Source of the DNA: Mesorhizobium sp. M4B.F.Ca.ET.203.01.1.1
GTDB taxonomy: Bacteria > Pseudomonadota > Alphaproteobacteria > Rhizobiales > Rhizobiaceae
Assembly: GCF_004791025.1 (NCBI RefSeq)
Contig: NZ_SRUO01000010.1
Span: 124,001 to 188,000 of the forward strand
DNA length: 64,000 bases
Direction of reading: 5' to 3'
Part shown: in pieces, positions 17,531-26,255 of the stretch
Layout: every line of letters starts with the position of its first letter
How positions within the stretch are numbered: position 1 is the stretch's first letter
Notes under the pieces: generated by a model
The model's input: only the letters and a program-made list of their open reading frames with translations
Database searches by the model: none
Told to the model about the DNA's origin: nothing
Program-made: the position numbers and the translations under genes

Positions 17531-19674
17531 CTGCCCGCCATTTCGCTACCGCCGGGTGCCGCCTTGAAATCCTTGGCGATGCCGCGGCTCGACTTGCCCT
17601 TGGCGTCGATGCTGCGCAACTCGGCCTTGGCCGACGAGACAACGCGCAACTCGACGCGAACGCCGCCCAGTTCCTCGACACGAAGCCCGCCATCGCCGAT
17701 GCCGTACTCGGCCATGGCGATTTCCTGCATGTCGTCGCCCGACAGGCCGAGCTTGCTGCCCGCCGCTTCCAGCGCCTTGTCGATCGACTTGATCACCACT
17801 TTGTCGTCGATCCTGCGGCGAAGGCGGCCGAGCGCATAGGCGGCGTCCGCGGTGCCCAACTGGCCGAGCGACCAGACGCAGGCCGCCCCTGTCTTTTGCG
17901 AACGCACGGTGCGTCCGTAATGCCCTGTCTTGATCAGCGTCGCGCCTGCCAGCGATTCCAGCAGCGGCAGCGCCTTGTCGGCCGGCAGGCGGGACAAGGC
18001 CAGGGCAATGCCGCGTGCGACCGCGACATTGTCGGGCGACAGTTCGCCGTGCAGTCGGCCGAGATCAAATTGCCAGGGTACATAGTCCCCGGCCGCGCGC
18101 TGGAACAGCAGGCCCGGTATCGCGCAGATCGCCTTCAGCGCGGACTGCCGCACCGCCGCCGCATAGCCCGCCGACTCCCGTTCCGGCAGCGGTGTCGGAA
18201 ACACCGATGCATTCTGCGGGCTGAACACCAGGCTGTAGGCTTCGAGGCCGATATAGACGTCGCGGTCGATCTCCGGCAGCGCCGGTTCGCAGAGCGGTTT
18301 GAGCCACTGCCTGAAACCGTCGGCCACCGTGTCGTGCCCAAGGGCTGCGATCTTGCGTTCGCAATCCTTCAGCCAGGTCGTGCCGGGCGCGCCATCGCCG
18401 GCGGCAACCAGATGGTTGAGCAGGCTGCCGTCAGGATCCCCGCCGCCGAATTCGAACGCCTCGACCTGCGTGCCGGCCCTCGTGAAGTCCTGCGGCCAAC
18501 CCCGATCGAAGGTCGGCCCCATGGTACGCAGCATCGCCATTTGCGCGGCGGTCGCGAGCTGTCGCCATTCGGGTTTTTCCTGGCTCAGCATGCGGCTGAG
18601 ATGGTTGTTGTAGTCCTTGTGAAAACCTTCCTCGCCCTTGGTGTCGCGAGCCCACCAGCCGAACCTGAAGGCGGCACTGCCATCGCCGGAGCCAAAACGG
18701 GCGGCGAACGCCTGTCGGTCGGTCAGCCAGTTGTGCACCGTCCTGTCGCCGGCGTAGGCGCGGATGTCCTCGAACAGCGGTGCCAGTTCCGTCAGCACGT
18801 CGTCCCAAAATTCCGCCTTGTCGGACGGCGGCGGCGTGTAGCGCAGGTGCGGAAGTTTTCCCGGCGGATTGGCCCGCATGCGCGCAAAGAAACTGTCCTG
18901 CTGGCCGGCCCCGGCAAGCGCCTTCAGCGAAACGATCAGCGGTGGATCGGTCTTTTCCGGACCAGTCCGGTTTTTGTAGTACTGCGTATCGCAAACCAGC
19001 GCGATGAGCCTGGCGGCGTTGGCCCGGTCCTCGGGGCCAGGAACCAGTCCGTGTTTCACCGCGCGCTCGATCTCGCGAACGATGCCGAGCTTGGGCAACC
19101 CGCTCGACCAGCCGATCGTGCCTTTGAGGTGGAGGCCGGCCTGGTCGTTGGCGAGCAGCCTGAGCGCGGTGGCGGTTCTCGGCGCGTTCGCCTGGAAGCC
19201 GCTGCGCAGAAGATCGCGACTCAAGGTTTCGCAAAAGCGCGCGAATCTGGGTGGGATGCTGCCCTCGCGGCTGCGCACATAGATGGCCACCGCCGGACCC
19301 CAGCCGAACCGCGCTCGCAGCATGTCGATAGTGTCGAACAACTCGCCGCGCTGTTCCGCCGACAAAGCGCGCAGGCGGCTGGTGATATCCTTGCGGGCTT
19401 CCTCCGAGTTCGCGGTGTCGTAGGCGCGGACGAGGGAGATGAGCTCCGCTGTCATCGGACGCGAGACGCCGGCGGATGAGGCCAGCTCGATATCCCGCGC
19501 CAGCGCCTCCGCCTGGCTCCGCTCCCTGTCGGCATGGGCGCGATGGAGGCGCTCGACCATCCTGTTTATGTCGGCGACCGGCGCCGGCTCAGTCGGACGC
19601 GCGGCGCCGCCTACGGCCTTGCCGAACGCCGCGGCCGCTGCCCTGAGACCCGAAAACAACCGTCCATTGCTCAT
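17500..19674 (-). CDS. DUF4132 protein, N-terminal fragment (frame one)
   Basis: As sequenced this frame encodes 724 residues starting MSNGRLFSGL. It is soluble, with helical, HEAT-like stretches such as LPADKALPLLESLAGATL and AAYALGRLRRRIDDKV. The last dozen or so residues (after GSEMAG) are out-of-frame sequence caused by the shift. It lies 4 bases after the small upstream gene and is probably co-transcribed with it. It could be a stable truncated protein if the frameshift is real. Confidence 0.7.
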   Translation of the reverse strand: MSNGRLFSGLRAAAAAFGKAVGGAARPTEPAPVADINRMVERLHRAHADRERSQAEALARDIELASSAGVSRPMTAELISLVRAYDTANSEEARKDITSRLRALSAEQRGELFDTIDMLRARFGWGPAVAIYVRSREGSIPPRFARFCETLSRDLLRSGFQANAPRTATALRLLANDQAGLHLKGTIGWSSGLPKLGIVREIERAVKHGLVPGPEDRANAARLIALVCDTQYYKNRTGPEKTDPPLIVSLKALAGAGQQDSFFARMRANPPGKLPHLRYTPPPSDKAEFWDDVLTELAPLFEDIRAYAGDRTVHNWLTDRQAFAARFGSGDGSAAFRFGWWARDTKGEEGFHKDYNNHLSRMLSQEKPEWRQLATAAQMAMLRTMGPTFDRGWPQDFTRAGTQVEAFEFGGGDPDGSLLNHLVAAGDGAPGTTWLKDCERKIAALGHDTVADGFRQWLKPLCEPALPEIDRDVYIGLEAYSLVFSPQNASVFPTPLPERESAGYAAAVRQSALKAICAIPGLLFQRAAGDYVPWQFDLGRLHGELSPDNVAVARGIALALSRLPADKALPLLESLAGATLIKTGHYGRTVRSQKTGAACVWSLGQLGTADAAYALGRLRRRIDDKVVIKSIDKALEAAGSKLGLSGDDMQEIAMAEYGIGDGGLRVEELGGVRVELRVVSSAKAELRSIDAKGKSSRGIAKDFKAAPGGSEMAGSWKMRRRTSR

Positions 19675-19678
19675 CCGC

Positions 19679-20050
19679 TCAGCCTCCCTTGAGCCGCAAA
19701 AGCTTGATGAAGACGACGTCCGTGCGCGCTGAAATGACGGCCACGTCGTCCAGCGCCATCATTTGCTTGCCACCGACGACCACCATGAAGGCGTTGCGCG
19801 AAAAGGCCTCGATCGCTGCCGCCACAGCCTGGTCCGGGTTGGTCTTCTTGAGCGGTCCGGTGTTTGGCGCATAGAGCAGGGTCTCGATCGCCGCGTCGTT
19901 GCGCGAGGCGTGCAACCTGTCATGCTCCAGCAGCACGCGTTCGGTGATGATCTGCCGGAGCGTGCACGGGACGCCGTCCTTCCAGTCCAGGACGAAGCTC
20001 TGGACCGGCTTGCGGGCGCCGATCTGGTCGTACATGACGATGCGGCTCAT
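19679..20050 (-). CDS. Small protein of unknown function upstream of the DUF4132 gene
   Basis: 123 residues, soluble, no signal peptide. It begins MSRIVMYDQIGARKPVQSFV and ends LKLLRLKGG-like (VFIKLLRLKGG). Nothing in it matches a family I can name. It lies 4 bases before the DUF4132 frame on the same strand, so the two are very likely one operon and may act together. About 290 bases upstream to the end of bamE leave room for a promoter. Confidence 0.7.
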   Translation of the reverse strand: MSRIVMYDQIGARKPVQSFVLDWKDGVPCTLRQIITERVLLEHDRLHASRNDAAIETLLYAPNTGPLKKTNPDQAVAAAIEAFSRNAFMVVVGGKQMMALDDVAVISARTDVVFIKLLRLKGG

Positions 20051-20257
20051 CTGACCCTCCGATCCGGCTGATCTTGTGGATCAAAAATTATAGGCAGATG
20101 AAACCCAAGCGCCATTGCGTTTTGTGGTGGATAAACGGCTAACGCAGAAGTTGCGCCCGCCACAGGATCAATAAAGGATCATCGGGACACTGGACGGCTT
20201 CGGTTTTGCTCTTCGAGCGAAGCTGGCCTCGCTGAGCCGGAACGGCCGGTCAGTACC

Positions 20258-20291
20258 AAGCAAAGACCCGCCGGAGCGATCCGGCGGGTCC
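20258..20291 (-). terminator. Rho-independent terminator after bamE
   Basis: On the minus strand GACCCGCCGG (20290-20281), loop ATCGCT, CCGGCGGGTC (20274-20265), then TTTGCTT. It lies about 53 bases after the bamE stop. The rest of the gap 20051-20343 shows no gene. Confidence 0.8.
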
Positions 20292-20343
20292 CTGGCTGCC
20301 TGATTCTGTGTTGCCCGCGTGCGAAAAGCGAGCCGGCCGTCGG

Positions 20344-20874
20344 TTACATGCCGTTGCCGCCGCCTGGCAGGCCGGGCGCCAGCTTGCTGGCGCCGTTGAT
20401 GATCTGGCTGAGGAAGTTCTGGTCCTTGCCGCCGGTCGGCGTGGTGCGCGAGATGAAGTCGAAGACCTTGCCGTCCTTCAGCCCGTAGTTGGCGATCTGG
20501 GTGACGCGGCCGTCGGCGCCGAAATAGACCGCCAGCACTTTCTGATCGACCAGATGCGGCTTGTCGAAGGCGACATAGCGCTTGCGCGTCTGCGAGATGT
20601 AGTAGAAGGCCTCGTTGTCGAAGGTCGCCGTCGTCGACGGAGTGCCCAGCGCCAGCAGCACCTGTTCGCGGCTCGATCCCACCGGCACCGAGTCGATGGC
20701 CTGCTGGTCGATGACGTAGCCCTGGGTCAGCGTCTCGCCGGGGCTGAGATCGCCGATCATCTTGGACGAATTGCAGGCTGAAAGGGCGGCCGCCGCCACC
20801 AGCAGCGATGCCATGCCGGCCGGCCTGGCCAGGAAATGCAACTTGAAATTCAGCGCGCGCAACAACAACTCCAT
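20344..20874 (-). CDS. bamE: Outer membrane protein assembly factor BamE (SmpA/OmlA lipoprotein)
   Basis: A lipoprotein of the BAM complex that inserts beta-barrel proteins. From ATG 20874 the protein has 176 residues. A hydrophobic leader ends in the lipobox LSAC, with the lipidated cysteine in ACNSSK. The SmpA/OmlA fold follows: GYVIDQQAIDSVPVGSSREQ, LLALGTPSTTATFDNEAFYY, and TQIANYGL. An alternative start, MASLLVAAAALSAC at 20814, would give a shorter and more standard signal peptide. Confidence 0.88.
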   Translation of the reverse strand: MELLLRALNFKLHFLARPAGMASLLVAAAALSACNSSKMIGDLSPGETLTQGYVIDQQAIDSVPVGSSREQVLLALGTPSTTATFDNEAFYYISQTRKRYVAFDKPHLVDQKVLAVYFGADGRVTQIANYGLKDGKVFDFISRTTPTGGKDQNFLSQIINGASKLAPGLPGGGNGM

Positions 20875-20976
20875 TAGCCGACCGCAACTTGCGCTGGGCG
20901 GCAAAACCGGTAAACCAGCTTGCCTGCCGATGCAACAAGGCCAATTCAACAAACGGTCCCCGGGAGACCACCCTCA

Positions 20977-21513
20977 ATGTTCCAGCGCTTTTTTGGCCGC
21001 GAACGCCATGCCAACCGCGCTATCACCGAGGCGCTTTACGCACAAATCGTGGCGGCGGCGCGGCAAGCCGTTTTTTATTCCGACTGGAATGTGCCGGACA
21101 CGCCGCTTGGTCGTTTCGAGATGCTGTCGCTGCACATGTTCCTGTTCCAGCACCGGCTGCGCGGCGAGAGCGGCGCCGCGACCGAGGTCGCCCAGGTGCT
21201 CATCGACGAGTTCTTCCTGGATGTCGAACATTCGCTGCGGGAACTGGGCATCAGCGACGTCGGCGTGCCGAAGCGCATGAAGAAGCTGGCCAAGATGTTC
21301 TATGGCCGCACGGCCGCTTACGACGATGCGCTCGAGCGCGACGACAGGGAAGCGCTGGCCGCCGCGCTTACCCGCAATGTCGTGCCCGACGCGGGTGAGT
21401 GGCCGCAGGCGCCGCTGCTGGCCGCCTATGTCGCGGATGCCGCCCGGCATCTTGCGGCCCAGCCGGCCGAATCGATCGCATCCGGCACGCTGACGTTTCC
21501 GGCGGCCGGCTGA
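20977..21513 (+). CDS. Ubiquinol-cytochrome c chaperone (CBP3 family)
   Basis: A 178-residue helical protein. WNVPDTPLGRFEMLSLHMFL and the later KKLAKMFYGRTAAYDDAL are typical of the ubiquinol-cytochrome c chaperone domain, which in mitochondria (Cbp3) helps cytochrome b maturation for complex III. ATG 20977 was chosen with GGGAGA at 20962-20967. It is transcribed divergently from bamE and is followed 10 bases later by the DUF177 gene, a conserved alphaproteobacterial pair. Confidence 0.87.
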   Translation: MFQRFFGRERHANRAITEALYAQIVAAARQAVFYSDWNVPDTPLGRFEMLSLHMFLFQHRLRGESGAATEVAQVLIDEFFLDVEHSLRELGISDVGVPKRMKKLAKMFYGRTAAYDDALERDDREALAAALTRNVVPDAGEWPQAPLLAAYVADAARHLAAQPAESIASGTLTFPAAG

Positions 21514-21523
21514 GGAGGCGAAG

Positions 21524-22072
21524 ATGAAACATATCGACCCGCAAAGCCAGGTTTCCTTCATCGCCAATGTCGCCCGCCTGCCGCAAAAAGGCCTGCCGGT
21601 GACGATCGAGGCCGACGAAAGGCAGCGCGCGGCGCTCGCCGTCGAGCACGAGCTGCTCTCGGTCGAACGCTATCGCGCCGAGCTTCTGGTGGCGCCGTGG
21701 AAGCGCAATGGCGTCAAAGTCAGCGGTCGCGTCGAGGCCGACATCACCCAGGCCTGCATCGTCACCCTGGATCCCGTGGAGGCGCATATAGACGAGCCGG
21801 TCGAGGCGCTGTTCCTGCCCGAGCAGTCCAAGCTCGGGCGGCAGGGTTTCGAAGGCGGCGGCGAGATCGTGCTGGATGCCGACGGACCCGACAGCCCGGA
21901 GACCTTTTCCGGCGACACGATCGATGTCGGCGCGCTCGCCGAGCAGTTCTTCGGGCTGGCTATCGACCCCTATCCGCGCAAGGCCGGCGTGTCGCTGGAG
22001 GTCTCCGGCGACGGCGAGGCCGAGGAAAGCGAATTCCAGCAAAAGCTGCGTTCGCTGCTTGGAAAATCCTGA
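21524..22072 (+). CDS. DUF177 (YceD-like) protein
   Basis: 182 residues. The central VSGRVEADITQACIVTLDPV is the DUF177 core, including the single conserved cysteine. The C-terminus is acidic (GDGEAEESEF). In many bacteria yceD precedes rpmF and plsX and acts with 23S rRNA or ribosome assembly; here it precedes plsX with no rpmF between. The RBS GGAGG lies at 21513-21517. Confidence 0.87.
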   Translation: MKHIDPQSQVSFIANVARLPQKGLPVTIEADERQRAALAVEHELLSVERYRAELLVAPWKRNGVKVSGRVEADITQACIVTLDPVEAHIDEPVEALFLPEQSKLGRQGFEGGGEIVLDADGPDSPETFSGDTIDVGALAEQFFGLAIDPYPRKAGVSLEVSGDGEAEESEFQQKLRSLLGKS

Positions 22073-22200
22073 AAGCGGACCCGATATTAGAAAAGCCGGT
22101 TGTGCGGCAGCGCAAAAACGCTATTTTCGCCGAACCTTCGCGAGCCCCCGAACCTGACCAGCTCAAGCCGCCGGCAGGCAAACCGTGAGATGAATACCGC

Positions 22201-23271
22201 GTGATCAGGATTTCCATCGATGCCATGGGCGGCGATCACGGACCAGGCGTGGTCATCCCGGCGCTCATGACGGTCGCCATCCGTCGTCCCGACATCCGCT
22301 TCATCATTTATGGCCGCGAGGATGCGGTGCGCCCCGAGCTGGCCAAATTCCCCAAGCTCGCCGAGGTGAGCGAGTTCGTGCATTGCGAGATCGCGGTCCG
22401 CATGGACGACAAGCCGAGCCAGGCGCTGCGCCATGGCCGCTGGAAGTCATCGATGTGGAAGGCGGTCGAGGCGGTGAAGTCCGGCACCGCCCAGGCCTGC
22501 ATCTCGGCCGGCAACACCGGCGCGCTGATGGCGATGTCGAAATTCTGCCTGCGCACCATGGCCACCATCGACCGTCCGGCGATCGCCGCGATCTGGCCGA
22601 CGACGCGCGGCGAAAGCGTGGTGCTGGATGTCGGCGCCACCATTGGCGCGGATGCGCACCAGCTCATCGATTTCGCCATTCTGGGTACTGGCATGGCGCG
22701 CTCGATCTTCGGCATCGACCGTCCGAGCGTCGGTCTGCTCAATGTCGGCGTCGAGGAGATCAAGGGCCAGGAAGAGGTCAAGGAGGCCGGGCGCATGCTG
22801 CGCGAGGCCAACATGGCATCGATGAACTATCGCGGCTTCGTCGAAGGCGACGATATCGGCAAGGGCACGGTCGACGTCGTCGTCACCGAAGGCTTCGCCG
22901 GCAACATTGCGCTCAAGACCGCGGAAGGGACCGCCAGGCAGATCGGCGGCTATCTGCGCGCCGCCATGAGCCGTACGCTGATGGCCAGGATCGGCTATGT
23001 CTTCGCCAAGGGCGCCTTCGACCGGCTGCGCGAGAAGATGGATGTCGGCCGCTCCAATGGCGGTGTCTTCCTCGGCCTCAACGGCATTGTCGTGAAGAGC
23101 CATGGCGGCGCCGATTCGGACGGCTTCGCGGCGGCAATCGAGCTTGGCTACGACATGGTGCGCAACAATCTACTTGACCGCATCGAGGCCGATCTCGATC
23201 TGTTCCATGCGCGCAATCCGCATGCCCAGGCAAACAGGAAATCCGACGTCGTCGTCGACGCAAAGGAATAG
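22201..23271 (+). CDS. plsX: Phosphate acyltransferase PlsX
   Basis: Converts acyl-ACP plus phosphate to acyl-phosphate, the first step of phospholipid synthesis in the PlsX/PlsY route. The 356-residue product starts from GTG with the diagnostic ISIDAMGGDHGP, and contains SAGNTGALMA and VVTEGFAGNIALKTAEG. It is followed 9 bases later by fabH, the usual pairing of lipid and fatty-acid initiation. Confidence 0.96.
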   Translation: MIRISIDAMGGDHGPGVVIPALMTVAIRRPDIRFIIYGREDAVRPELAKFPKLAEVSEFVHCEIAVRMDDKPSQALRHGRWKSSMWKAVEAVKSGTAQACISAGNTGALMAMSKFCLRTMATIDRPAIAAIWPTTRGESVVLDVGATIGADAHQLIDFAILGTGMARSIFGIDRPSVGLLNVGVEEIKGQEEVKEAGRMLREANMASMNYRGFVEGDDIGKGTVDVVVTEGFAGNIALKTAEGTARQIGGYLRAAMSRTLMARIGYVFAKGAFDRLREKMDVGRSNGGVFLGLNGIVVKSHGGADSDGFAAAIELGYDMVRNNLLDRIEADLDLFHARNPHAQANRKSDVVVDAKE

Positions 23272-23280
23272 GAAAGAGCT

Positions 23281-24252
23281 TTGATCAGATCAGTCGTGCG
23301 CGGCTCCGGCGCCGCGCTGCCCCGCCGCATCATGAAGAATGCCGATTTCGAAGGCATGGTCGAGACCTCCGACGAGTGGATCGTCCAGCGCACCGGCATC
23401 CGCCAGCGCCATGTCGCGGCCGATGACGAGACCACCGCCTCGCTCGGCGAGGCGGCCGCGCGCGCGGCACTCCACAGCGCCGGCCTGACGCCCGCCGACA
23501 TCGACCTGATCGTGCTGGCGACCTCGACGCCCAACAACACCTTTCCGGCGACCGCGGTCGAGATCCAGAACCGGCTCGGCATGCATCACGGCTTTGCCTT
23601 CGACATGCAGGCGGTCTGCTCAGGCTTCGTCTACGCGGTGGCGACCGCCGACCTCTACATTCGCGGCGGCTTGGCCAAGCGGGTGCTCGTCATCGGCTCC
23701 GAGACCTTCTCGCGCATCCTCGACTGGAACGACCGCTCGACCTGCGTCCTGTTCGGCGACGGCGCCGGCGCGCTGGTGCTGGAAGCCGGCGAGGGGACCG
23801 GCACCATCGCCGACCGCGGCGTGCTGGCGGCGAGCTTGCGCTCCGACGGCGTCCACAAGGAGAAGCTGTTCGTCGATGGCGGGCCTTCGACCACCGGCAC
23901 CGTCGGCCATCTCAGGATGGAGGGCCGCGAGGTGTTCAAGCATGCGGTCGGCATGATCACCGACGTCATCGAGGCGACGTTCTCGCAGGCCGGCATCACC
24001 GCCGACGATCTCGACTGGTTCGTGCCGCATCAGGCCAATAAACGGATTATTGACGCTTCCGCCAAGAAGCTCGGGATCGCCGAGCAAAAAGTGGTGGTTA
24101 CGGTCGATTTGCACGGTAACACGTCGGCTGCGTCCGTGCCGCTGGCGCTGTCAGTGGCCGTCGCCGACGGCCGCATCAAGAAGGGTGATCTGGTGCTGCT
24201 CGAGGCGATGGGCGGGGGCTTCACCTGGGGCGCGGTTTTGGTCCGCTGGTAA
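23281..24252 (+). CDS. fabH: 3-oxoacyl-ACP synthase III
   Basis: Condenses acetyl-CoA with malonyl-ACP to start type II fatty acid synthesis. The 323-residue product has the catalytic triad in its usual settings: Cys113 in QAVCSGFVYA, His in VPHQANKRI and Asn in HGNTSAAS. It begins at TTG 23281, preceded by GGAAAGAG; no ATG fits the conserved N-terminus better. It sits in the plsX-fabH-ihfA arrangement typical of proteobacteria. Confidence 0.96.
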   Translation: MIRSVVRGSGAALPRRIMKNADFEGMVETSDEWIVQRTGIRQRHVAADDETTASLGEAAARAALHSAGLTPADIDLIVLATSTPNNTFPATAVEIQNRLGMHHGFAFDMQAVCSGFVYAVATADLYIRGGLAKRVLVIGSETFSRILDWNDRSTCVLFGDGAGALVLEAGEGTGTIADRGVLAASLRSDGVHKEKLFVDGGPSTTGTVGHLRMEGREVFKHAVGMITDVIEATFSQAGITADDLDWFVPHQANKRIIDASAKKLGIAEQKVVVTVDLHGNTSAASVPLALSVAVADGRIKKGDLVLLEAMGGGFTWGAVLVRW

Positions 24253-24354
24253 GTGCCGAACGGAAGGGTTCGGTCCTTGACCTTGACGGATCAATTACTT
24301 AGGCTCTGCCGTTGCTTGTACCGATTTATGTTTTTGAGCTGATGGGACGGTCGC

Positions 24355-24678
24355 ATGGGGGGAAAGACACTTACGCGCGCCGACCTTGCCGAAGCCGTTT
24401 ACCGCAAGGTTGGCTTGTCGAGAACTGAATCGGCCGAGCTCGTTGAAGCGGTGCTGGATGAGATTTGCGAAGCCATCGTGCGCGGCGAGACGGTCAAGCT
24501 CTCATCCTTCGCGACTTTCCATGTCCGCTCCAAGAACGAGCGCATCGGCCGCAATCCCAAGACCGGCGAGGAAGTGCCGATCCTGCCGCGACGGGTGATG
24601 ACCTTCAAGTCGTCGAACGTGCTGAAGAGCCGCATCTTGCGCTCGCACCAGAACAGCAAGGCCAAGGGCGGCAAGTAG
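24355..24678 (+). CDS. ihfA: Integration host factor, alpha subunit
   Basis: A DNA-bending nucleoid protein acting as a heterodimer with IhfB. 107 residues, with TLTRADLAEAVYRKVGLSRTE at the N-terminus of the dimerisation helices and the DNA arm RIGRNPKTGEEVPI, whose proline intercalates at the bend. The position downstream of fabH and upstream of a MerR gene is the standard alphaproteobacterial context and separates it from HU. Confidence 0.93.
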   Translation: MGGKTLTRADLAEAVYRKVGLSRTESAELVEAVLDEICEAIVRGETVKLSSFATFHVRSKNERIGRNPKTGEEVPILPRRVMTFKSSNVLKSRILRSHQNSKAKGGK

Positions 24679-24714
24679 CCGCCGCAAATGCCCGGTTGAT
24701 AATGTCCGCGCGTT

Positions 24715-24743
24715 TTGACGTCGGGCTTGAATATTGTTCCATA
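24715..24743 (+). promoter_or_regulatory. Candidate promoter between ihfA and the MerR gene
   Basis: TTGACG at 24715-24720, a 17-base spacer and TCCATA at 24738-24743. It is about 65 bases before the merR-type start, so that gene may be transcribed independently. Confidence 0.35.
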
Positions 24744-24809
24744 AACCGCTGAAATAAGGCTCGATTCGGCAGCAATTGGCCCGATCGCCGTCCAGCGGAG
24801 GATTCACCC

Positions 24810-25352
24810 ATGGACAAGAGCCCCGATGCTTTCCGCACCATCAGCGAGGTCGCGGAGGATCTCGATCTGCCGCAGCACGTGCTGCGCTTCTGGGAAACCC
24901 GTTTCAACCAGATCAAGCCGATGAAGCGCGGTGGCGGCCGCCGCTATTACCGGCCGCAGGACGTCGAACTGATCAAAGGCATTCGCCATATGCTCTACGA
25001 CCAGGGCTACACCATCAAGGGCGTGCAAAAGTTGTTGCGCGAGAACGGCAACCATTTCCTGGTTGCCATCGGCAATGGCGACATGGCGGCCGTCGAGGCG
25101 ATCGCGCAGCGCCGGCAGGCAGAACAGGTGCCGCTGACGCCGGCTGCCCAGCCGCGCGGCGCCGACGACGAGATGCTGGTCGGCCAGCCCAGGGTGAAAC
25201 CCAGCCGACGCTTCTTCGGCCTCGGCAAGAGCGACGATGAGGGGCCGGTCCAGCCGGACTCCTCGAAACTGTCGCGCGACAACCGCGCCCTGTTGCAGGA
25301 AGCGCTGTTCGATCTGCTGGAGTGCAAGCGCCTGCTCGACCAGGTGCGTTAG
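24810..25352 (+). CDS. MerR-family transcriptional regulator
   Basis: 180 residues. The N-terminal winged helix (about 10-75) includes TISEVAEDLDLPQHVLRFWE and GGGRRYYRPQDVELIKGI. The C-terminal part is charged, with a helix ending LLECKRLLDQVR, and has no cysteine cluster, so it is not an obvious metal sensor. It is the MerR protein regularly found directly after ihfA in alphaproteobacteria. Target genes cannot be inferred. GGAGG at 24797-24801 supports the start. Confidence 0.9.
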   Translation: MDKSPDAFRTISEVAEDLDLPQHVLRFWETRFNQIKPMKRGGGRRYYRPQDVELIKGIRHMLYDQGYTIKGVQKLLRENGNHFLVAIGNGDMAAVEAIAQRRQAEQVPLTPAAQPRGADDEMLVGQPRVKPSRRFFGLGKSDDEGPVQPDSSKLSRDNRALLQEALFDLLECKRLLDQVR

Positions 25353-25438
25353 GCGCCGCTCGCTGACAGTCGGTTGACCGGAACTGCTTGTGCGCCCATG
25401 CGTTACGCCTCCTTCTGCACAAGGAAGGAAAACGCATC

Positions 25439-25735
25439 ATGGCAACGCTTTCGACCGTCTCCGATCTCGAAAAGCAGGTCGCAACCCTCTCCAGGGAACT
25501 GGCTGCTTTGAGGAAGGCCATCTCGAGGCAAGGTGGCGCCTACTATGAGGACGGTCGCGACGCCGCTTCGGATTACTATTCCCAGCTGGCCGGGCGCCTC
25601 GCCGATGCGCTGCCGGTGATCGGCGGCAGGGGCAAAGCGATCGAAAGGACGGCACGCGAGCATCCCGCGACAGCTGCCGCCGTCGGGCTGCTCGTGCTTG
25701 GACTGGTTGCCAGCCTGTTCCTCGCGCGGCGTTAG
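25439..25735 (+). CDS. Small DUF883/ElaB-like membrane-anchored protein
   Basis: 98 residues. An N-terminal coiled-coil (VSDLEKQVATLSRELAALRK), a mid part with tyrosines, and one C-terminal membrane helix (ATAAAVGLLVLGLVASLFLA) ending in arginines. This is the layout of ElaB/YqjD-type proteins, some of which tether ribosomes to the membrane. The ATG at 25439 has AAGGAAGG upstream. Family membership is inferred from architecture, not a strong motif. Confidence 0.7.
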   Translation: MATLSTVSDLEKQVATLSRELAALRKAISRQGGAYYEDGRDAASDYYSQLAGRLADALPVIGGRGKAIERTAREHPATAAAVGLLVLGLVASLFLARR

Positions 25736-25756
25736 CGCGCCCCCGAAAGGTGAAAG

Positions 25757-25793
25757 AAAATGGCGGCCGTCGCGCGGACGGCCGCCATTTCCT
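25757..25793. terminator. Bidirectional terminator between convergent genes
   Basis: A perfect 14-bp stem: AAATGGCGGCCGTC (25758-25771), loop GCGCG, GACGGCCGCCATTT (25777-25790). A-rich and T-rich flanks allow function on both strands. Confidence 0.85.
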
Positions 25794-25807
25794 TGATCGC
25801 AGGTCGA

Positions 25808-26083
25808 TCAGTTGGCGAGCTTGAGCCGCTTCGTCGGGTCGACCTTCATGACCTGGCTGCACTTGCCGTAGACGGTGCCGTTCTTGTCGGTGGCGTCGGT
25901 ATAGGTGCCCTTGCAGTCGATCTCGAGCACCAGACAGGAGCCCGCGCCCTTGCACACCGCGCCGCCGTCGCCGGTGGGGTGCGTGCCGGCGAAGGCCGAG
26001 CTCGGGACGGAAACCGAACCGAGGGCCGAGACAGCGATGGCCGCGGCGAGCGAGATGCGCTTGAAGTTGGTGAAGTTGGTCAT
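25808..26083 (-). CDS. Small secreted cysteine-containing protein, unknown function
   Basis: 91 residues from ATG 26083, with GAAGGAAA upstream. A signal peptide (ISLAAAIAVSALGSVSVPSS, cleavage near AFA) leaves a mature part of about 58 residues with four cysteines (positions 44, 50, 57 and 75), likely two disulfides. No family is recognised. The frame is open much further upstream, but that sequence is antisense shadow and lacks protein character. Confidence 0.72.
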   Translation of the reverse strand: MTNFTNFKRISLAAAIAVSALGSVSVPSSAFAGTHPTGDGGAVCKGAGSCLVLEIDCKGTYTDATDKNGTVYGKCSQVMKVDPTKRLKLAN

Positions 26084-26255
26084 TTGAGCATTTCCTTCTC
26101 TTTGATCGAGGATCGCCGTTGCGGCGTCCTTCTGGTTGGGGAGCGCCTTCGTGGCGTCCATGCAGGCTTGGTGCGGCCCGGAGGGGAAAGGTTCACGCGT
26201 CGGTTCAAATTTTTTGCCGAGGCGGAGGCCAGAGCGCGAGCTTGGTGCCGCTTGG

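Larger units (their letters stand above)
16308..19674 (-). pseudogene. DUF4132 (MolR/YehI-like) gene interrupted by two frameshifts
   Basis: Three minus-strand frames join into one DUF4132-type protein of about 1120 residues. Frame one runs from 19674 to about 17530. Frame two continues with QLENAAKDIALILPEARRRI and the conserved core VYVVTDAELATQSYSNRFAA. Frame three continues AEFWVAGIGTRVQDIE and ends with YLCIVP and a normal stop. The joins lie near 17500-17545 and near 16965-16972. At the second, HHGV in frame two is followed directly by AEFWV in frame three, so one base appears missing. Either the gene is decayed or the assembly has single-base errors. The role of DUF4132 proteins is poorly defined. 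Confidence 0.8.
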
